Part shown: positions 55,316 to 63,987 of the stretch, in pieces
How positions within the stretch are numbered: the stretch's first letter is position 1
Layout of the letters: the number at the start of each line of letters is the position of its first letter
Source: Gammaproteobacteria bacterium HGW-Gammaproteobacteria-15
Lineage (GTDB): Bacteria; Pseudomonadota; Gammaproteobacteria; Enterobacterales; Alteromonadaceae
DNA length: 64,000 nucleotides
Reading direction: 5' to 3'
Assembly: GCA_002840125.1 (NCBI GenBank)
Contig: PGZF01000004.1
Coordinates: 186,001 to 250,000, forward strand
Program-made: the position numbers and the translations under genes
Notes under the pieces: model-generated
Told to the model about the DNA's origin: nothing
Seen by the model: the letters and a program-made list of their open reading frames with translations, nothing else
The model's database searches: none

Positions 55316-56355
55316 TTGAAACTCAAATGAACAGCCTGGATATCGACCCATTTCGCTTCACCGCGCAGTAAGTCATTTGTGGCGTCAAGCATATTGCCAT
55401 TGGCATGTAAATTCAGGCGGGTAAAGTTAACGTCGGGATAGCGGTCTTCATGAAACTGTGATGACCAGTTCCAGGGGCCATCTTGCCAGTCAGCTATTAC
55501 CGTTGTTTCAGGTTGTGAATAGTCGAGGTAAGTATAAATAAATAGTGGCGTATTATCGTCAACATATGCCAATAACGGATGTTGGCTCATATCAACTGTG
55601 AACTTAAGCCTATTTTCTGTTTGACTCACCTGTACCATCGAGATTCCACTACTGCTGGTTAGGGTAAAATACCCTGCTGCTTGTTGACGCGGAATAAATG
55701 CCCAAATATTAGCTCCCAGCTCTGCCAGTGCTGTATTCGCACTTGAAGATTGCGAGTCTTTAAAGTGTAGTATCTGAATAGCAACGTCACCGGCGTCAAC
55801 TTGGCCGTTTTGGTTGATATCAAAGTGTACGCCATATTGATACTCAACCCGTCCCGTTAATTGGGTATCGCGGTTTATACTTACATAGGGCGGTAAATAA
55901 GTTAAGTCGATAGTCAGCTCCATCTGCTCAATCCCAGAGTCATTGCTGCATCCGTTGGTAATATCGATGAGATTGCCGGCGAAAAATTCTAACGTTTCGC
56001 CGTCCTGACTGATTTGCAAATTAGCGCCATTCAATTTGAAAGTGGAATTACTCATCTCGCCCGTTTTAATGTCTTGGGCTACCGCAGAATTCGCTGTACT
56101 TGATACTATTTTAAAAAGTGAAGCTTCAATACAGCCGCTTGTAGGATCATTTACATAAGTTGTAATTGACTGTTCAGAAATCCCAACATAAGCATCGCCA
56201 CTTAGCTGCCATAAACCATAGTAGCTTGCATTTAAGGGCGCTGGAATGGCTTCTGCACTAGTGTCTCCGGCATTACTGTCTGAGCCGCCACAGGCGGTTA
56301 ATCCAAGGCTACTAATCAAGAGAGCTGGTAGAGTGAGTTTCCGTATTACTTTCAT
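55312..56355 (-). CDS. lipoprotein with an EF-hand-like calcium loop
   Basis: 347 residues from ATG 56355 (AGGG upstream). Signal with lipobox LTAC, Cys22 followed by GGSDSN, so outer-membrane or periplasm-anchored. Residues 179-190 ([12 protein letters not shown]) fit an EF-hand/dockerin calcium loop with ligands at positions 1, 3, 5, 7, 9 and 12. The rest is beta-rich with no family recognised. Its start faces the thiamine riboswitch operon divergently. Confidence 0.75.
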   Translation of the reverse strand: MKVIRKLTLPALLISSLGLTACGGSDSNAGDTSAEAIPAPLNASYYGLWQLSGDAYVGISEQSITTYVNDPTSGCIEASLFKIVSSTANSAVAQDIKTGEMSNSTFKLNGANLQISQDGETLEFFAGNLIDITNGCSNDSGIEQMELTIDLTYLPPYVSINRDTQLTGRVEYQYGVHFDINQNGQVDAGDVAIQILHFKDSQSSSANTALAELGANIWAFIPRQQAAGYFTLTSSSGISMVQVSQTENRLKFTVDMSQHPLLAYVDDNTPLFIYTYLDYSQPETTVIADWQDGPWNWSSQFHEDRYPDVNFTRLNLHANGNMLDATNDLLRGEAKWVDIQAVHLSFN

Positions 56356-56510
56356 ATTGATTTCCCTAAAATAAAACATGATGTTATCAAAAATGTAATT
56401 AGATGTACAAGTCGCTATCGGAAAAACAACCCGGTCACATGATTTTGGTATAGGGTGATATAACAAAGCTGCATTGCAGCCGCCTGTAAAAAGCTTTACA
56501 CTTGCCGCGC

Positions 56511-56592
56511 AACCAAGGGGTGCAATAGCTGAGATGCCGCAAGGCGAACCCTTAGAACCTGATCCGGATTATACCGGCGGAGGGATGGTGCT
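56511..56592 (+). ncRNA. TPP riboswitch (THI element)
   Basis: The conserved parts are in order: AAGGGGTGC (56515-56523), CTGAGAT (56529-56535), AACCCTTAGAACCTGATCCGG (P2-P4 core, from 56548) and ATACCGGCGGAGGGATG (to about 56587). It stands ~35 bp before a TonB receptor gene. AACTCC after the aptamer (56593-56598) could pair with the GGAG at 56628, so control of translation is likely; no T-run terminator is seen. Confidence 0.95.
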
Positions 56593-56625
56593 AACTCCTC
56601 AAGCTGGTGTGATCTCTGTGTTTTT

Positions 56626-58752
56626 ATGGAGATTCATACAAAAATGCGTTTTTTCCCATCGTTAATCGCTGTTGCGGTATGCAGCAGTTTTTCTATTCAA
56701 ATTAATGCAGCTGAAACTGCCCCAGAGCCGGTCGATACGGCTATAGAGCGGATCCGCGTGCAGGGCGATTTTCGCCAGCAGGCAGTACAACAGGTTGCCG
56801 GTAGTATTGCGCTGGTCAGTGAGCAGGATGTTAAGCGCACTTCAGCGCAGCATCTGGATGACTTACTCAATCAGTTTGCCAATGTTAACTTTACCTCCGG
56901 CGCATCGCGTGGCCGCTATATTCAGATGCGCGGCATTGGCGAGCGTAGTGAATTTGTCGATACCATTAACCCATCAGTAGGTATATTGATTGATGGTATC
57001 GATTATTCCGGTTTAGGCATCAGTGGCATCAGTGATTTAGCCCAACTGGAAGTATTTCGTGGCCCTGAGGCTACCCGCTTTGGCGCAAATGCGCTGGCCG
57101 GTATGCTAAACCTGACCACCAAAGGCCCGACGGCAACGCCGGAGGGTAAGTTCAGTGCCACGCTGGCTAACTACAACAGCCGCCAACTGGCAGGCCAGTT
57201 TAGTAACAGTATTAATCAGCAACTGGGTTACAGTGTTTCGCTGGAACAGCAAAACTCAGACGGTTTTATCAATAACGCCTATTTAAACCGCGACGATACC
57301 AACAACATCGACGAATTTACCGGCCGTTTTAAACTGCGCTACCAACCGTCAGATGCACTGGCGTTGCAACTGATCACGCATTTTGTTGACCAGGACAACG
57401 GCTATGATGCCTTTTCGCTGGATCGCAACCGCACCACGCTGTCAGACGAACCGGGACAGGATAAGATCCGCAGCAAAGCGGTAGCACTGCAGGCTGATTA
57501 CCGTGGTTTGCCGTTTGCTACAGTGCTGGCGCAACTGAGTTATTTAACTGCCGACAGCGATTATGGTTTTGACGAAGACTGGAGCTATGTTGGTATTCAC
57601 CCGGATGAATATGCCACTACCGACCGTTACTTACGTAGCCGCGATCAACTTACGCTGGATTACCGCTTTATCTCCACGCCACAAGGCAAGCTAGGCAACA
57701 GCGACTGGGTATTTGGCCTCTATGCGGCCAGTAAAAATTTTGATTTAACGCGGCAATTCTGGAACTGGGATTTATGGCAAGCCGACAGTTTTGTCAGCGA
57801 ACTTAGCCGCAGCAATGTTGCTGTGTATGGTGAGCTAAGCACGCCGTTAAGCAGCGGCTGGAGCCTGGTGTCGGGCCTGCGGCTGGAGCGTTATGACGAT
57901 GACTACAGCGATATCAGCGGTAACAATATTAAAAACCACGACACTATGTGGGGCGCCAATTTAAGCCTGAATTATCAGGTAAATAGCCAGGCGTTAGTAT
58001 ACCTGCTGGCGTCGCGTGGTTATAAAGCCGGTGGTGTAAACGGCGATGCGCTGGCCAAAGCCGCCGATGACAGCTTAAGCGAGCTAAACAGCAAAGCCAG
58101 CTTTCAGCCTGAAACGTTGTACAACGCCGAGTTTGGCGTAAAGGGCAGTGCGTTGGATCAAAGCATTACCGCAAGGGTTGCGGCGTTTTATATGTGGCGT
58201 GACGATATGCAGGTAAAAGGCTGGCTTAACCCCGACAGCGGCCCGCAATTTGCCGGTTTTATTGATAATGCCGGTAGCGGCCGTAACTACGGCATTGAAA
58301 TGGAAAACCGCCTGCAGCTGCATCCGCAATTTGCAGTATTTTTATCTGCCAGCTGGCTCAAAACCAAGCTGGGTAATTATGTCACGCTGGACGAAGAAAA
58401 CTTCAGCGGCCGTGAGCAGGCCCAGGCACCGCGCTTTCAGTACAGTGTAGCCACAGACTGGTATATCACCGAAGCCCTTACCTTTAATGTCAGCCTGCAG
58501 GGTAAAGATGCCTTCTTTTACTCAGACGGCCACAATGCCCGATCGTCACGCTACGAGCTGTTGGGCGCACGTTTAAGCTACCAGCTGACAAACTGGGAGC
58601 TGGCAGTATGGACCCGCAACGCGCTGGATCAGGATATCGGTGTTCGCGGCTTCTATTTTGGTAACGATCCGCGAGACGGTTACGAGCCACATGTGTATGA
58701 GCAATTTGCTGAGCCACGCCGCTTTGGCGTAACGGCCAGTTACCAGTTTTAA
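56626..58752 (+). CDS. TonB-dependent receptor for thiamine
   Basis: 708 residues from ATG 56626; ATG 56644 (MRFFPSLIAVAVCSS) is an alternative with GGAG 12 bases upstream. Signal peptide ending INA-AE. Plug domain (SAQHLDDLLNQFANVNFTSGASRGRYIQMRGIGERSEF; LAQLEVFRGPEATRFGANALAGMLNLTTKGP) and barrel ending RRFGVTASYQF. Because it lies directly behind a TPP riboswitch and before thiamine transport genes, the ligand is thiamine or a close derivative, as for the omr1 receptors described in thiamine regulon studies. Confidence 0.92.
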   Translation: MEIHTKMRFFPSLIAVAVCSSFSIQINAAETAPEPVDTAIERIRVQGDFRQQAVQQVAGSIALVSEQDVKRTSAQHLDDLLNQFANVNFTSGASRGRYIQMRGIGERSEFVDTINPSVGILIDGIDYSGLGISGISDLAQLEVFRGPEATRFGANALAGMLNLTTKGPTATPEGKFSATLANYNSRQLAGQFSNSINQQLGYSVSLEQQNSDGFINNAYLNRDDTNNIDEFTGRFKLRYQPSDALALQLITHFVDQDNGYDAFSLDRNRTTLSDEPGQDKIRSKAVALQADYRGLPFATVLAQLSYLTADSDYGFDEDWSYVGIHPDEYATTDRYLRSRDQLTLDYRFISTPQGKLGNSDWVFGLYAASKNFDLTRQFWNWDLWQADSFVSELSRSNVAVYGELSTPLSSGWSLVSGLRLERYDDDYSDISGNNIKNHDTMWGANLSLNYQVNSQALVYLLASRGYKAGGVNGDALAKAADDSLSELNSKASFQPETLYNAEFGVKGSALDQSITARVAAFYMWRDDMQVKGWLNPDSGPQFAGFIDNAGSGRNYGIEMENRLQLHPQFAVFLSASWLKTKLGNYVTLDEENFSGREQAQAPRFQYSVATDWYITEALTFNVSLQGKDAFFYSDGHNARSSRYELLGARLSYQLTNWELAVWTRNALDQDIGVRGFYFGNDPRDGYEPHVYEQFAEPRRFGVTASYQF

Positions 58753-58778
58753 GGCCAGTGATGTTTGAGGAGAGTGTT

Positions 58779-59027
58779 ATGCAATTATCTGTTGAAATCA
58801 GTAAGTACCCGTTAGCCGACGATTATATCGGCCCGATTAAAGGCTTTATTGAACAGCTGAATAAATACCCGGACGCAACCGTGCTGACCAACACCATGAG
58901 TACTCAATTATTTGGTGATTACGATGCAGTGATGCAGGCCCTGCAGGCCTGTATTAAATGGTCATTTGAGCAGTACGGCAAAGTAGTATTTGTCTGTAAG
59001 TTTATTCATGGTGATTTGCGGCCATGA
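58779..59027 (+). CDS. thiamine-binding YkoF/MTH1187-type protein
   Basis: 82 residues from ATG 58779 with GAGGAG upstream. MQLSVEISKYPLADDYIGPIKGFIEQLNKYPDATVLTNTMSTQLFGDYDAVMQAL is the ferredoxin-like fold of the thiamine-binding family (Thiamine_BP). It is a single unit of the fold, in the cytoplasm, and overlaps the PnuT gene by 4 bp. In the TPP regulon such proteins are thought to bind thiamine or its pyrimidine part. Confidence 0.8.
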   Translation: MQLSVEISKYPLADDYIGPIKGFIEQLNKYPDATVLTNTMSTQLFGDYDAVMQALQACIKWSFEQYGKVVFVCKFIHGDLRP

Positions 59028-59653
59028 ATGAGCTGATCACACAGGCTATGGCGCAGTGGCAGCTGATGCACAGCCTTGAGCTGGCGGCTACGCTGCTGGC
59101 GCTGGCTTATGTGATTCTGGCATTAAAACAAAGCCTGTGGTGCTGGCCGGCTGCGTTGTTAAGTACGGTGTTGTTTACCCACGTTATGTGGCAGTCGGCA
59201 CTGTTATCTGATGCACTGTTACAGCTGTATTATGCTGCTATGGCGCTGTATGGCTGGTGGCGCTGGCAGCAACTGCGCCAAAGTGCACCGGATCAGCGTG
59301 GCCCGGTATACGAGTGGTCCTGGCAGCGCCATGCGGTATTAATTGGCGTTACTGCGCTGGCCGGTATAGCACTTGGCGTTTTTATGGCAAATTATACCCG
59401 GGCTGATTTTGCCTATCTTGATGCCCAAACCACAGTGTTCAGTGTGATGGCAACCTGGCTGGTAGCACGTAAGCTGGTATCAAACTGGTTGTACTGGGTG
59501 GTAATAGATGCGGTATCCATTTACGTTTACGCACAAAAACATCTGTATTTCCTCACAGGCTTGTTTATGCTGTATACGGTTATCGCTATTGCAGGGTACT
59601 TTATTTGGCGCAGTCATTATCAACAGCAACCGGCAGTGAGATTGAGCATGTAA
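59024..59653 (+). CDS. pnuT: PnuT-type thiamine transporter (PnuC family)
   Basis: 209 residues, seven hydrophobic helices. PnuC-family signatures: LAYVILALKQSLWCWPAALLSTVLF, YYAAMALYGWWRWQ, and AQTTVFSVMATWLVARKLVSNWLYWVVIDAVSIYVYAQK. PnuC proteins carry vitamins by facilitated diffusion and depend on phosphorylation inside the cell; those in TPP-riboswitch operons (PnuT) carry thiamine. A kinase gene overlaps its 3' end. Confidence 0.9.
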   Translation: MNELITQAMAQWQLMHSLELAATLLALAYVILALKQSLWCWPAALLSTVLFTHVMWQSALLSDALLQLYYAAMALYGWWRWQQLRQSAPDQRGPVYEWSWQRHAVLIGVTALAGIALGVFMANYTRADFAYLDAQTTVFSVMATWLVARKLVSNWLYWVVIDAVSIYVYAQKHLYFLTGLFMLYTVIAIAGYFIWRSHYQQQPAVRLSM

Positions 59654-60516
59654 CCCGCTTATGCCAGCGGCTGGAGTTTTTTGTTGACCAGCCACCCCTG
59701 CAGGTGCGGGCGCTGTCTCATGGCGCCAGTAACCAAAGCTACTATGTAAAAACAGCGCAGGGCGAATATGTGCTGCGCTGTTATCCGGCAGAGTCTACCG
59801 TATGCCGCCAGCAGGAGTTACGCTGTCAGCACGCTGCGGCCGCTAAAGGGCTGGCCGCTACGCCTCTGTGCTTAAACAACCACTATCAGGTGATGTTAAG
59901 CGAATATATCCGCGGTGCTGAACCTTTCGATTATGCCCGCCATGGCGGTAGAGCTTTGCTATCTGTGCTGGCTCAGTTTCATCAGTTACAGGTACAAACC
60001 GCCACTTTGGATTGTGCCGTCTATTTACCACAATTACAGGCAGCGCTACCGGCCAATAACAGTGCCGATAAAACCCTGCTGGCAGCATTGCAACAGGCAG
60101 CGCAACAGCTTAGCAGCATGCAGCCTGATTTAGTGTTATGCCATCTGGATTTACATCAGGGTAATTTGCTTTGGGCCGCGGATACACTGTGGTTACTTGA
60201 TTTTGAGTACAGCCAGCAGGCCGACAGCAGCCTGGATTTAGCCGCCATAAGTTTACATTTCAACTTAGATAAAACAGCAGAAGCGCAAATGCTGGCAAAC
60301 TATGTCCGCTTACGACAGGGTAGTGAACAGGTAGCACTGTCAACTGAAAAACTACCCGCTGAAAAACTACTGGCCGAAAAACTGCCTGCAGCAAAGTTGG
60401 TGTATAGTGGTTTTTGCTGGCTGTGGTATCTGGCGCTGCCAGATTGCCAGACACAGGCAAACTATTGGCAGCAGCAGGTACAAGGTTTAGCGGCTGTGCA
60501 GTTACAAACCTCCTAA
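59605..60516 (+). CDS. APH-family kinase, probably thiamine kinase
   Basis: About 303 residues if the start is TTG 59605 (AGGG eight bases upstream), which overlaps pnuT by 49 bp; the true start is not certain. Phosphotransferase fold: LSHGASNQSYYVKTAQGEYVLRCYP nucleotide loop, catalytic LCHLDLHQGNLLW (the HxDxxxxN Brenner motif) and metal-binding LLDFEYSQQADSSLDLA. ThiK/YcfN of E. coli is of this fold and makes thiamine phosphate. In this operon the kinase would trap imported thiamine; many relatives use the Tnr3 pyrophosphokinase instead. A 15-bp triplication lies near the C-terminus. Confidence 0.82.
   Translation: MAQSLSTATGSEIEHVTRLCQRLEFFVDQPPLQVRALSHGASNQSYYVKTAQGEYVLRCYPAESTVCRQQELRCQHAAAAKGLAATPLCLNNHYQVMLSEYIRGAEPFDYARHGGRALLSVLAQFHQLQVQTATLDCAVYLPQLQAALPANNSADKTLLAALQQAAQQLSSMQPDLVLCHLDLHQGNLLWAADTLWLLDFEYSQQADSSLDLAAISLHFNLDKTAEAQMLANYVRLRQGSEQVALSTEKLPAEKLLAEKLPAAKLVYSGFCWLWYLALPDCQTQANYWQQQVQGLAAVQLQTS
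60346..60390 (+). repeat. 15-bp tandem repeat, three copies, inside the kinase gene
   Basis: GAAAAACTACCCGCT, GAAAAACTACTGGCC and GAAAAACTGCCTGCA follow each other in frame and encode EKLPA, EKLLA, EKLPA. The length keeps the reading frame, so copy number could vary between strains without loss of function. Confidence 0.8.
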
Positions 60517-60684
60517 ACGTTCAGCCAGCGTTTTGTAACGCTTTACATCCTCTTCGTTAAACAAGGGTTTACCTTCGCTGTCTTTATCGGCGGCTATCAG
60601 CAAATTTTCCCGTGCCAGTCGCTCTACTCTTACTGTTTGTACGCCAAGCAAATTTGCAACCTGCTCAACTGTCATTAATGCCAT
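60502..60684 (-). CDS. small MerR/excisionase-type HTH protein
   Basis: 60 residues. MTVEQVANLLGVQTVRVERLARENLLIAADKDSEGKPLFNEEDVKRY is a full winged-helix DNA-binding unit of the MerR/Xis kind with no effector domain. Its 3' end overlaps the convergent kinase gene by 15 bp. No integrase or phage gene is near, so a host regulatory role is more likely than excision. Confidence 0.7.
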   Translation of the reverse strand: MALMTVEQVANLLGVQTVRVERLARENLLIAADKDSEGKPLFNEEDVKRYKTLAERLGGL

Positions 60685-60874
60685 AACCTGATCCTGTTGA
60701 TTAGAAAACTTACAAGTAATAGCCTAAAATCAGGCGTTTGTGAATAGCGAACTGATAAAGCCTGCTTAGCTCAAAGCAATGTTACACTCCGTTACACTTT
60801 TTTAAACTGCCGCTAATAGTGTTGTGGGATACAGCATGCTAATTTCATTTGTTACAGTTATAAAGAGCCTAATC

Positions 60875-62995
60875 ATGAAAACAACATTCTATTCATTATT
60901 ATTTACTGCGCTAATTAGCACTGGCCTGGCACACGCTGCCCAGCCAGCGGCACCGGTAGCGGTACAACAACCTTATACCGTTAAATCACCCAATGGTGAC
61001 CGGCAAGACCCTTTTTACTGGCTGCGTGACGACAGCCGCACCTCGCCAACCGTGCTGGATTACCTGCAGCAGGAAAATGACTACTTTGCCGGATACGCCA
61101 GTAAATATCAGCCGCTGACCAGCAAACTGACTGATGAAATTATTGGCCGTATTAAGCAGGACGACAGCTCAGTACCTTATAACAAAGGCGATTACAGCTA
61201 CTATCGCCGTTTTGAAACCGGCCAGGAATACCCGGTTTATGCGCGTAAGTCGTTAAAAGACGGCACCGAACAAATTATGCTGGACGTAAACCAGCTGGCG
61301 CAGGGTAAAGATTTTTATCAGGTGGCTAACTGGCAGGTAAGCCCGGATCAAAACCTGCTGGCCTATATGGAAGACAGTAATGGGCGGCGTCAGTTTACCC
61401 TTAAAGTGCGCGATTTACGCACTGGCCAGGATTTACCCGATCAGCTTACCGGCTTATCCGGCAGCCTGGCCTGGGCACAGGACAATAAAACACTGTACGT
61501 GATAAAAAACGACCCGGTAACCCTGCTTAGCACTAAGGTATTGCAACACACGTTGGGCAATGACCCGGCCAGTGCCCGCCAGGTATACGAAGAAAAAGAC
61601 AACAGTTTTTACATGGGCGTCGGCAATACGCTGGACGACAAGTATGTGATGATTTACTCCAGCAGTACAGTGTCTGGCGAAATGCGGGTGCAGGATGCCA
61701 GCAAACCACAAAGCGAGTTTACTGTTGTCGCACCGCGCCAGCGTGATTTTCAGTATACGGCAGAGCATCTTAATGGCCGCTGGATTATCAATACCGACTG
61801 GGATGCGCCTAATTTCCGTTTAATGACAGTAGAAACCGCTAAACTGGGCGACCGTAATAACTGGCAGCCACTGGTAGCGCATGATGAAAAAGTGTTTATT
61901 CATGGCTTTGAAGCGTTCGGCAATTACCTGGCTATCAGCGAGCGCAGCGACGGTTTGCGCCGTATTAAAGTGATGCCATGGAACGCACCCGATAAAGCCT
62001 TTTATGTCGCATCAGACGAAGCAGCCTATGTCACCACCTTTGAAACCAACCCGGAGCAAAATACCGACTGGTTACGTTACACCTATACGTCACTGACGAC
62101 ACCACAAAGTGTGTATCAGCTGAATATGAAAACCGGTGAAAAACAGCTGCTAAAAGAAACCGAAGTACTGGGCGGTTTTGATAAAAATCACTATGGCACT
62201 GAGCGCGTATGGGCCACTGCCGCCGATGGCGTAAAAATACCGGTGTCTTTATTGTATAAAAAAGGCTTTAAAGCCGACGGTACTGCACCTTTGTATCAGT
62301 ATGCTTATGGCTCTTATGGCAGCTCGTCTGATCCGTCATTCCGCTCTACCGTGTTCTCGTTGGTTGACCGCGGTTTTGTTTATGCTATTGCCCATATCCG
62401 CGGCGGGCAGGAAATGGGCCGTCACTGGTATGAAGACGGCAAACTGCTGAAAAAAATTAATACTTTTACCGATTACATCGCGGTAACCGATTATCTGGTA
62501 GCCAATAAATACGCCGCCAAAGACAAAGTGTTTGGCATGGGAGGCAGTGCCGGCGGCTTGCTGATGGGCGCAGTTGCCAATATGGCGCCGCAGAAATACC
62601 GTGCACTGGTAGCGCATGTACCTTTTGTTGATGTGGTTACCACCATGCTGGATGAAAGCATTCCGCTAACCACCAACGAGTTTGACGAGTGGGGTAACCC
62701 GAAGCAAAAAGCCTACTACGATTATATGCTGTCTTATTCGCCTTATGATCAGCTAAGCAAGCAGGCTTACCCGGCATTGCTGGTCACCACGGGTTTGCAT
62801 GATTCCCAGGTGCAATATTTTGAACCCGCCAAATGGGTAGCCAAATTACGTACGCTTAAAACCGACAACCAGCCATTATTGTTTAAAACCAATATGGAGG
62901 CCGGTCACGGTGGTAAATCAGGCCGCTTTTCACGCTTAGCTGAGTACGCACAGGAGTATGCGTTTATTCTTAACCTGCTGGGGCAAACTGAATAA
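60875..62995 (+). CDS. exported oligopeptidase B-like S9A serine peptidase
   Basis: 706 residues from ATG 60875 (an upstream ATG at 60824 lacks a ribosome site). A signal peptide (TTFYSLLFTALISTGLAHA) is followed by the seven-blade propeller domain and the alpha/beta hydrolase domain. Triad: Ser558 in GGSAGG, Asp643 in GLHDSQV, His678 in AGHGGKSGR. The spacings 85 and 35 equal those of E. coli oligopeptidase B (Ser532, Asp617, His652), so this is the PtrB branch, cutting after Arg/Lys in short peptides. E. coli PtrB is cytoplasmic; the signal here implies a periplasmic form. Confidence 0.9.
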   Translation: MKTTFYSLLFTALISTGLAHAAQPAAPVAVQQPYTVKSPNGDRQDPFYWLRDDSRTSPTVLDYLQQENDYFAGYASKYQPLTSKLTDEIIGRIKQDDSSVPYNKGDYSYYRRFETGQEYPVYARKSLKDGTEQIMLDVNQLAQGKDFYQVANWQVSPDQNLLAYMEDSNGRRQFTLKVRDLRTGQDLPDQLTGLSGSLAWAQDNKTLYVIKNDPVTLLSTKVLQHTLGNDPASARQVYEEKDNSFYMGVGNTLDDKYVMIYSSSTVSGEMRVQDASKPQSEFTVVAPRQRDFQYTAEHLNGRWIINTDWDAPNFRLMTVETAKLGDRNNWQPLVAHDEKVFIHGFEAFGNYLAISERSDGLRRIKVMPWNAPDKAFYVASDEAAYVTTFETNPEQNTDWLRYTYTSLTTPQSVYQLNMKTGEKQLLKETEVLGGFDKNHYGTERVWATAADGVKIPVSLLYKKGFKADGTAPLYQYAYGSYGSSSDPSFRSTVFSLVDRGFVYAIAHIRGGQEMGRHWYEDGKLLKKINTFTDYIAVTDYLVANKYAAKDKVFGMGGSAGGLLMGAVANMAPQKYRALVAHVPFVDVVTTMLDESIPLTTNEFDEWGNPKQKAYYDYMLSYSPYDQLSKQAYPALLVTTGLHDSQVQYFEPAKWVAKLRTLKTDNQPLLFKTNMEAGHGGKSGRFSRLAEYAQEYAFILNLLGQTE

Positions 62996-63014
62996 GCTGC
63001 TGCAACACCATACT

Positions 63015-63042
63015 AAGCCGGGTTAAATAGCCCGGCTTTTTT
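63015..63042 (+). terminator. terminator after the S9 peptidase
   Basis: AAGCCGGG (63015-63022) and CCCGGCTT (63031-63038) form an 8-bp stem followed by a T run, 20 bp after the stop codon. Confidence 0.9.
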
Positions 63043-63096
63043 CTGCCCTAATGTTTATTGTTTTGCTGCTGTCGATAAGTTACGCAAATAAGATCA

Positions 63097-63167
63097 ATTA
63101 TCATTTGCAAATGATTCTCAGTTAGATTAAAGTTCGGCTCGCAAGTTAATAAGAATTATTATCATTA
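63097..63167 (+). promoter_or_regulatory. two Fur boxes
   Basis: ATTATCATTTGCAAATGATT (63097-63116) and AATAAGAATTATTATCATTA (63148-63167) both fit the GATAATGATAATCATTATC consensus with few mismatches. They bracket the promoter of the DUF4198 gene; the second ends 10 bp before its start codon. Repression by iron-loaded Fur is inferred. Confidence 0.75.
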
Positions 63168-63177
63168 AGGAGCCGTT

Positions 63178-63987
63178 ATGTCGTTGCCATTTAGCCGGGC
63201 TATTTTTTCTGCCGCTGTACTGGCAGGCAGCTTTGCCACCCCTGTTGCCGTGCAGGCGCATGTGCCTTATTTACAGCCCGCCAGTTTTGAGCCAATCCGC
63301 GGCGGCTGGGTAAGCCTGGATGCCGCCTTTGCCGACCGCTTTTTTATTCCTGAAGTGGCCTTTGATAACAGCCAGTTTAGTGTGCTGACACCGGCTGGTA
63401 CTGCGGTTAAACCAACATTAGTGCAATACAGCCATACCCGCACTACGGCAGAGCACCAGTTAACCGACGATGGCACTTACCGCTTTAGCACCGGCCTGCG
63501 CTACGGCGCGGTATTTCATACCTATGAGCAAGATGGCGAGCGTAAAAACAGCCGCGATGAAAACTTCAAATTACCGGCCGGTGCCAAATCTATTGCGCAT
63601 TTCCAGGCGGTAACCCGGGCTGAAACCTATGTCAGCAAAGGTGCACCAGACCACAACGCCTTAAAACCCGGTGGTGAGGCACTGGAACTGGAGTTTCTCA
63701 GCCACCCGAATGACCTCTATACCGACAGCACCTTACGGGCCCGTGTGCTGTTTAACGGCAAGCCGCTGGCACAACAGGCGGTAAATGCGTATTTCGTGGA
63801 AGCCGGTGCTAACGACGAAAAAGTGACGCAGCAACTGACGACTGATGCCGCCGGTATTATCAGCTTTAAACCCGAAAAAGCCGGTACTTACTTGTTGCTA
63901 AGCCGCTATCGCGCTGATGCGCCGGCCAGCGCCAAAGTGCCGCAATACAGTTACAGCTACAGCGTTGTGCTGGAAGTTACCCAATAG
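63178..63987 (+). CDS. DUF4198 periplasmic protein (iron-regulated)
   Basis: 269 residues with AAGGAG before the ATG. Signal peptide (FSRAIFSAAVLAGSFATPVAVQA) and then HVPYLQPASFEP, a start typical of DUF4198 proteins (HxxxLxP after the cleavage site), and a C-terminal carboxypeptidase-regulatory-like beta domain (LEFLSHPNDLYTDSTLRARVLFNGKPLAQQAVNAYF). DUF4198 members often stand beside TonB receptors in metal or haem uptake sets. The Fur boxes upstream support a role in iron supply. Further genes of this unit lie beyond the right edge. Confidence 0.82.
   Translation: MSLPFSRAIFSAAVLAGSFATPVAVQAHVPYLQPASFEPIRGGWVSLDAAFADRFFIPEVAFDNSQFSVLTPAGTAVKPTLVQYSHTRTTAEHQLTDDGTYRFSTGLRYGAVFHTYEQDGERKNSRDENFKLPAGAKSIAHFQAVTRAETYVSKGAPDHNALKPGGEALELEFLSHPNDLYTDSTLRARVLFNGKPLAQQAVNAYFVEAGANDEKVTQQLTTDAAGIISFKPEKAGTYLLLSRYRADAPASAKVPQYSYSYSVVLEVTQ

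Noticed and set aside
60502-60684. Excisionase of a prophage
   Set aside because: The MerR/Xis-like fold fits, but no integrase, att repeat or phage gene occurs nearby.
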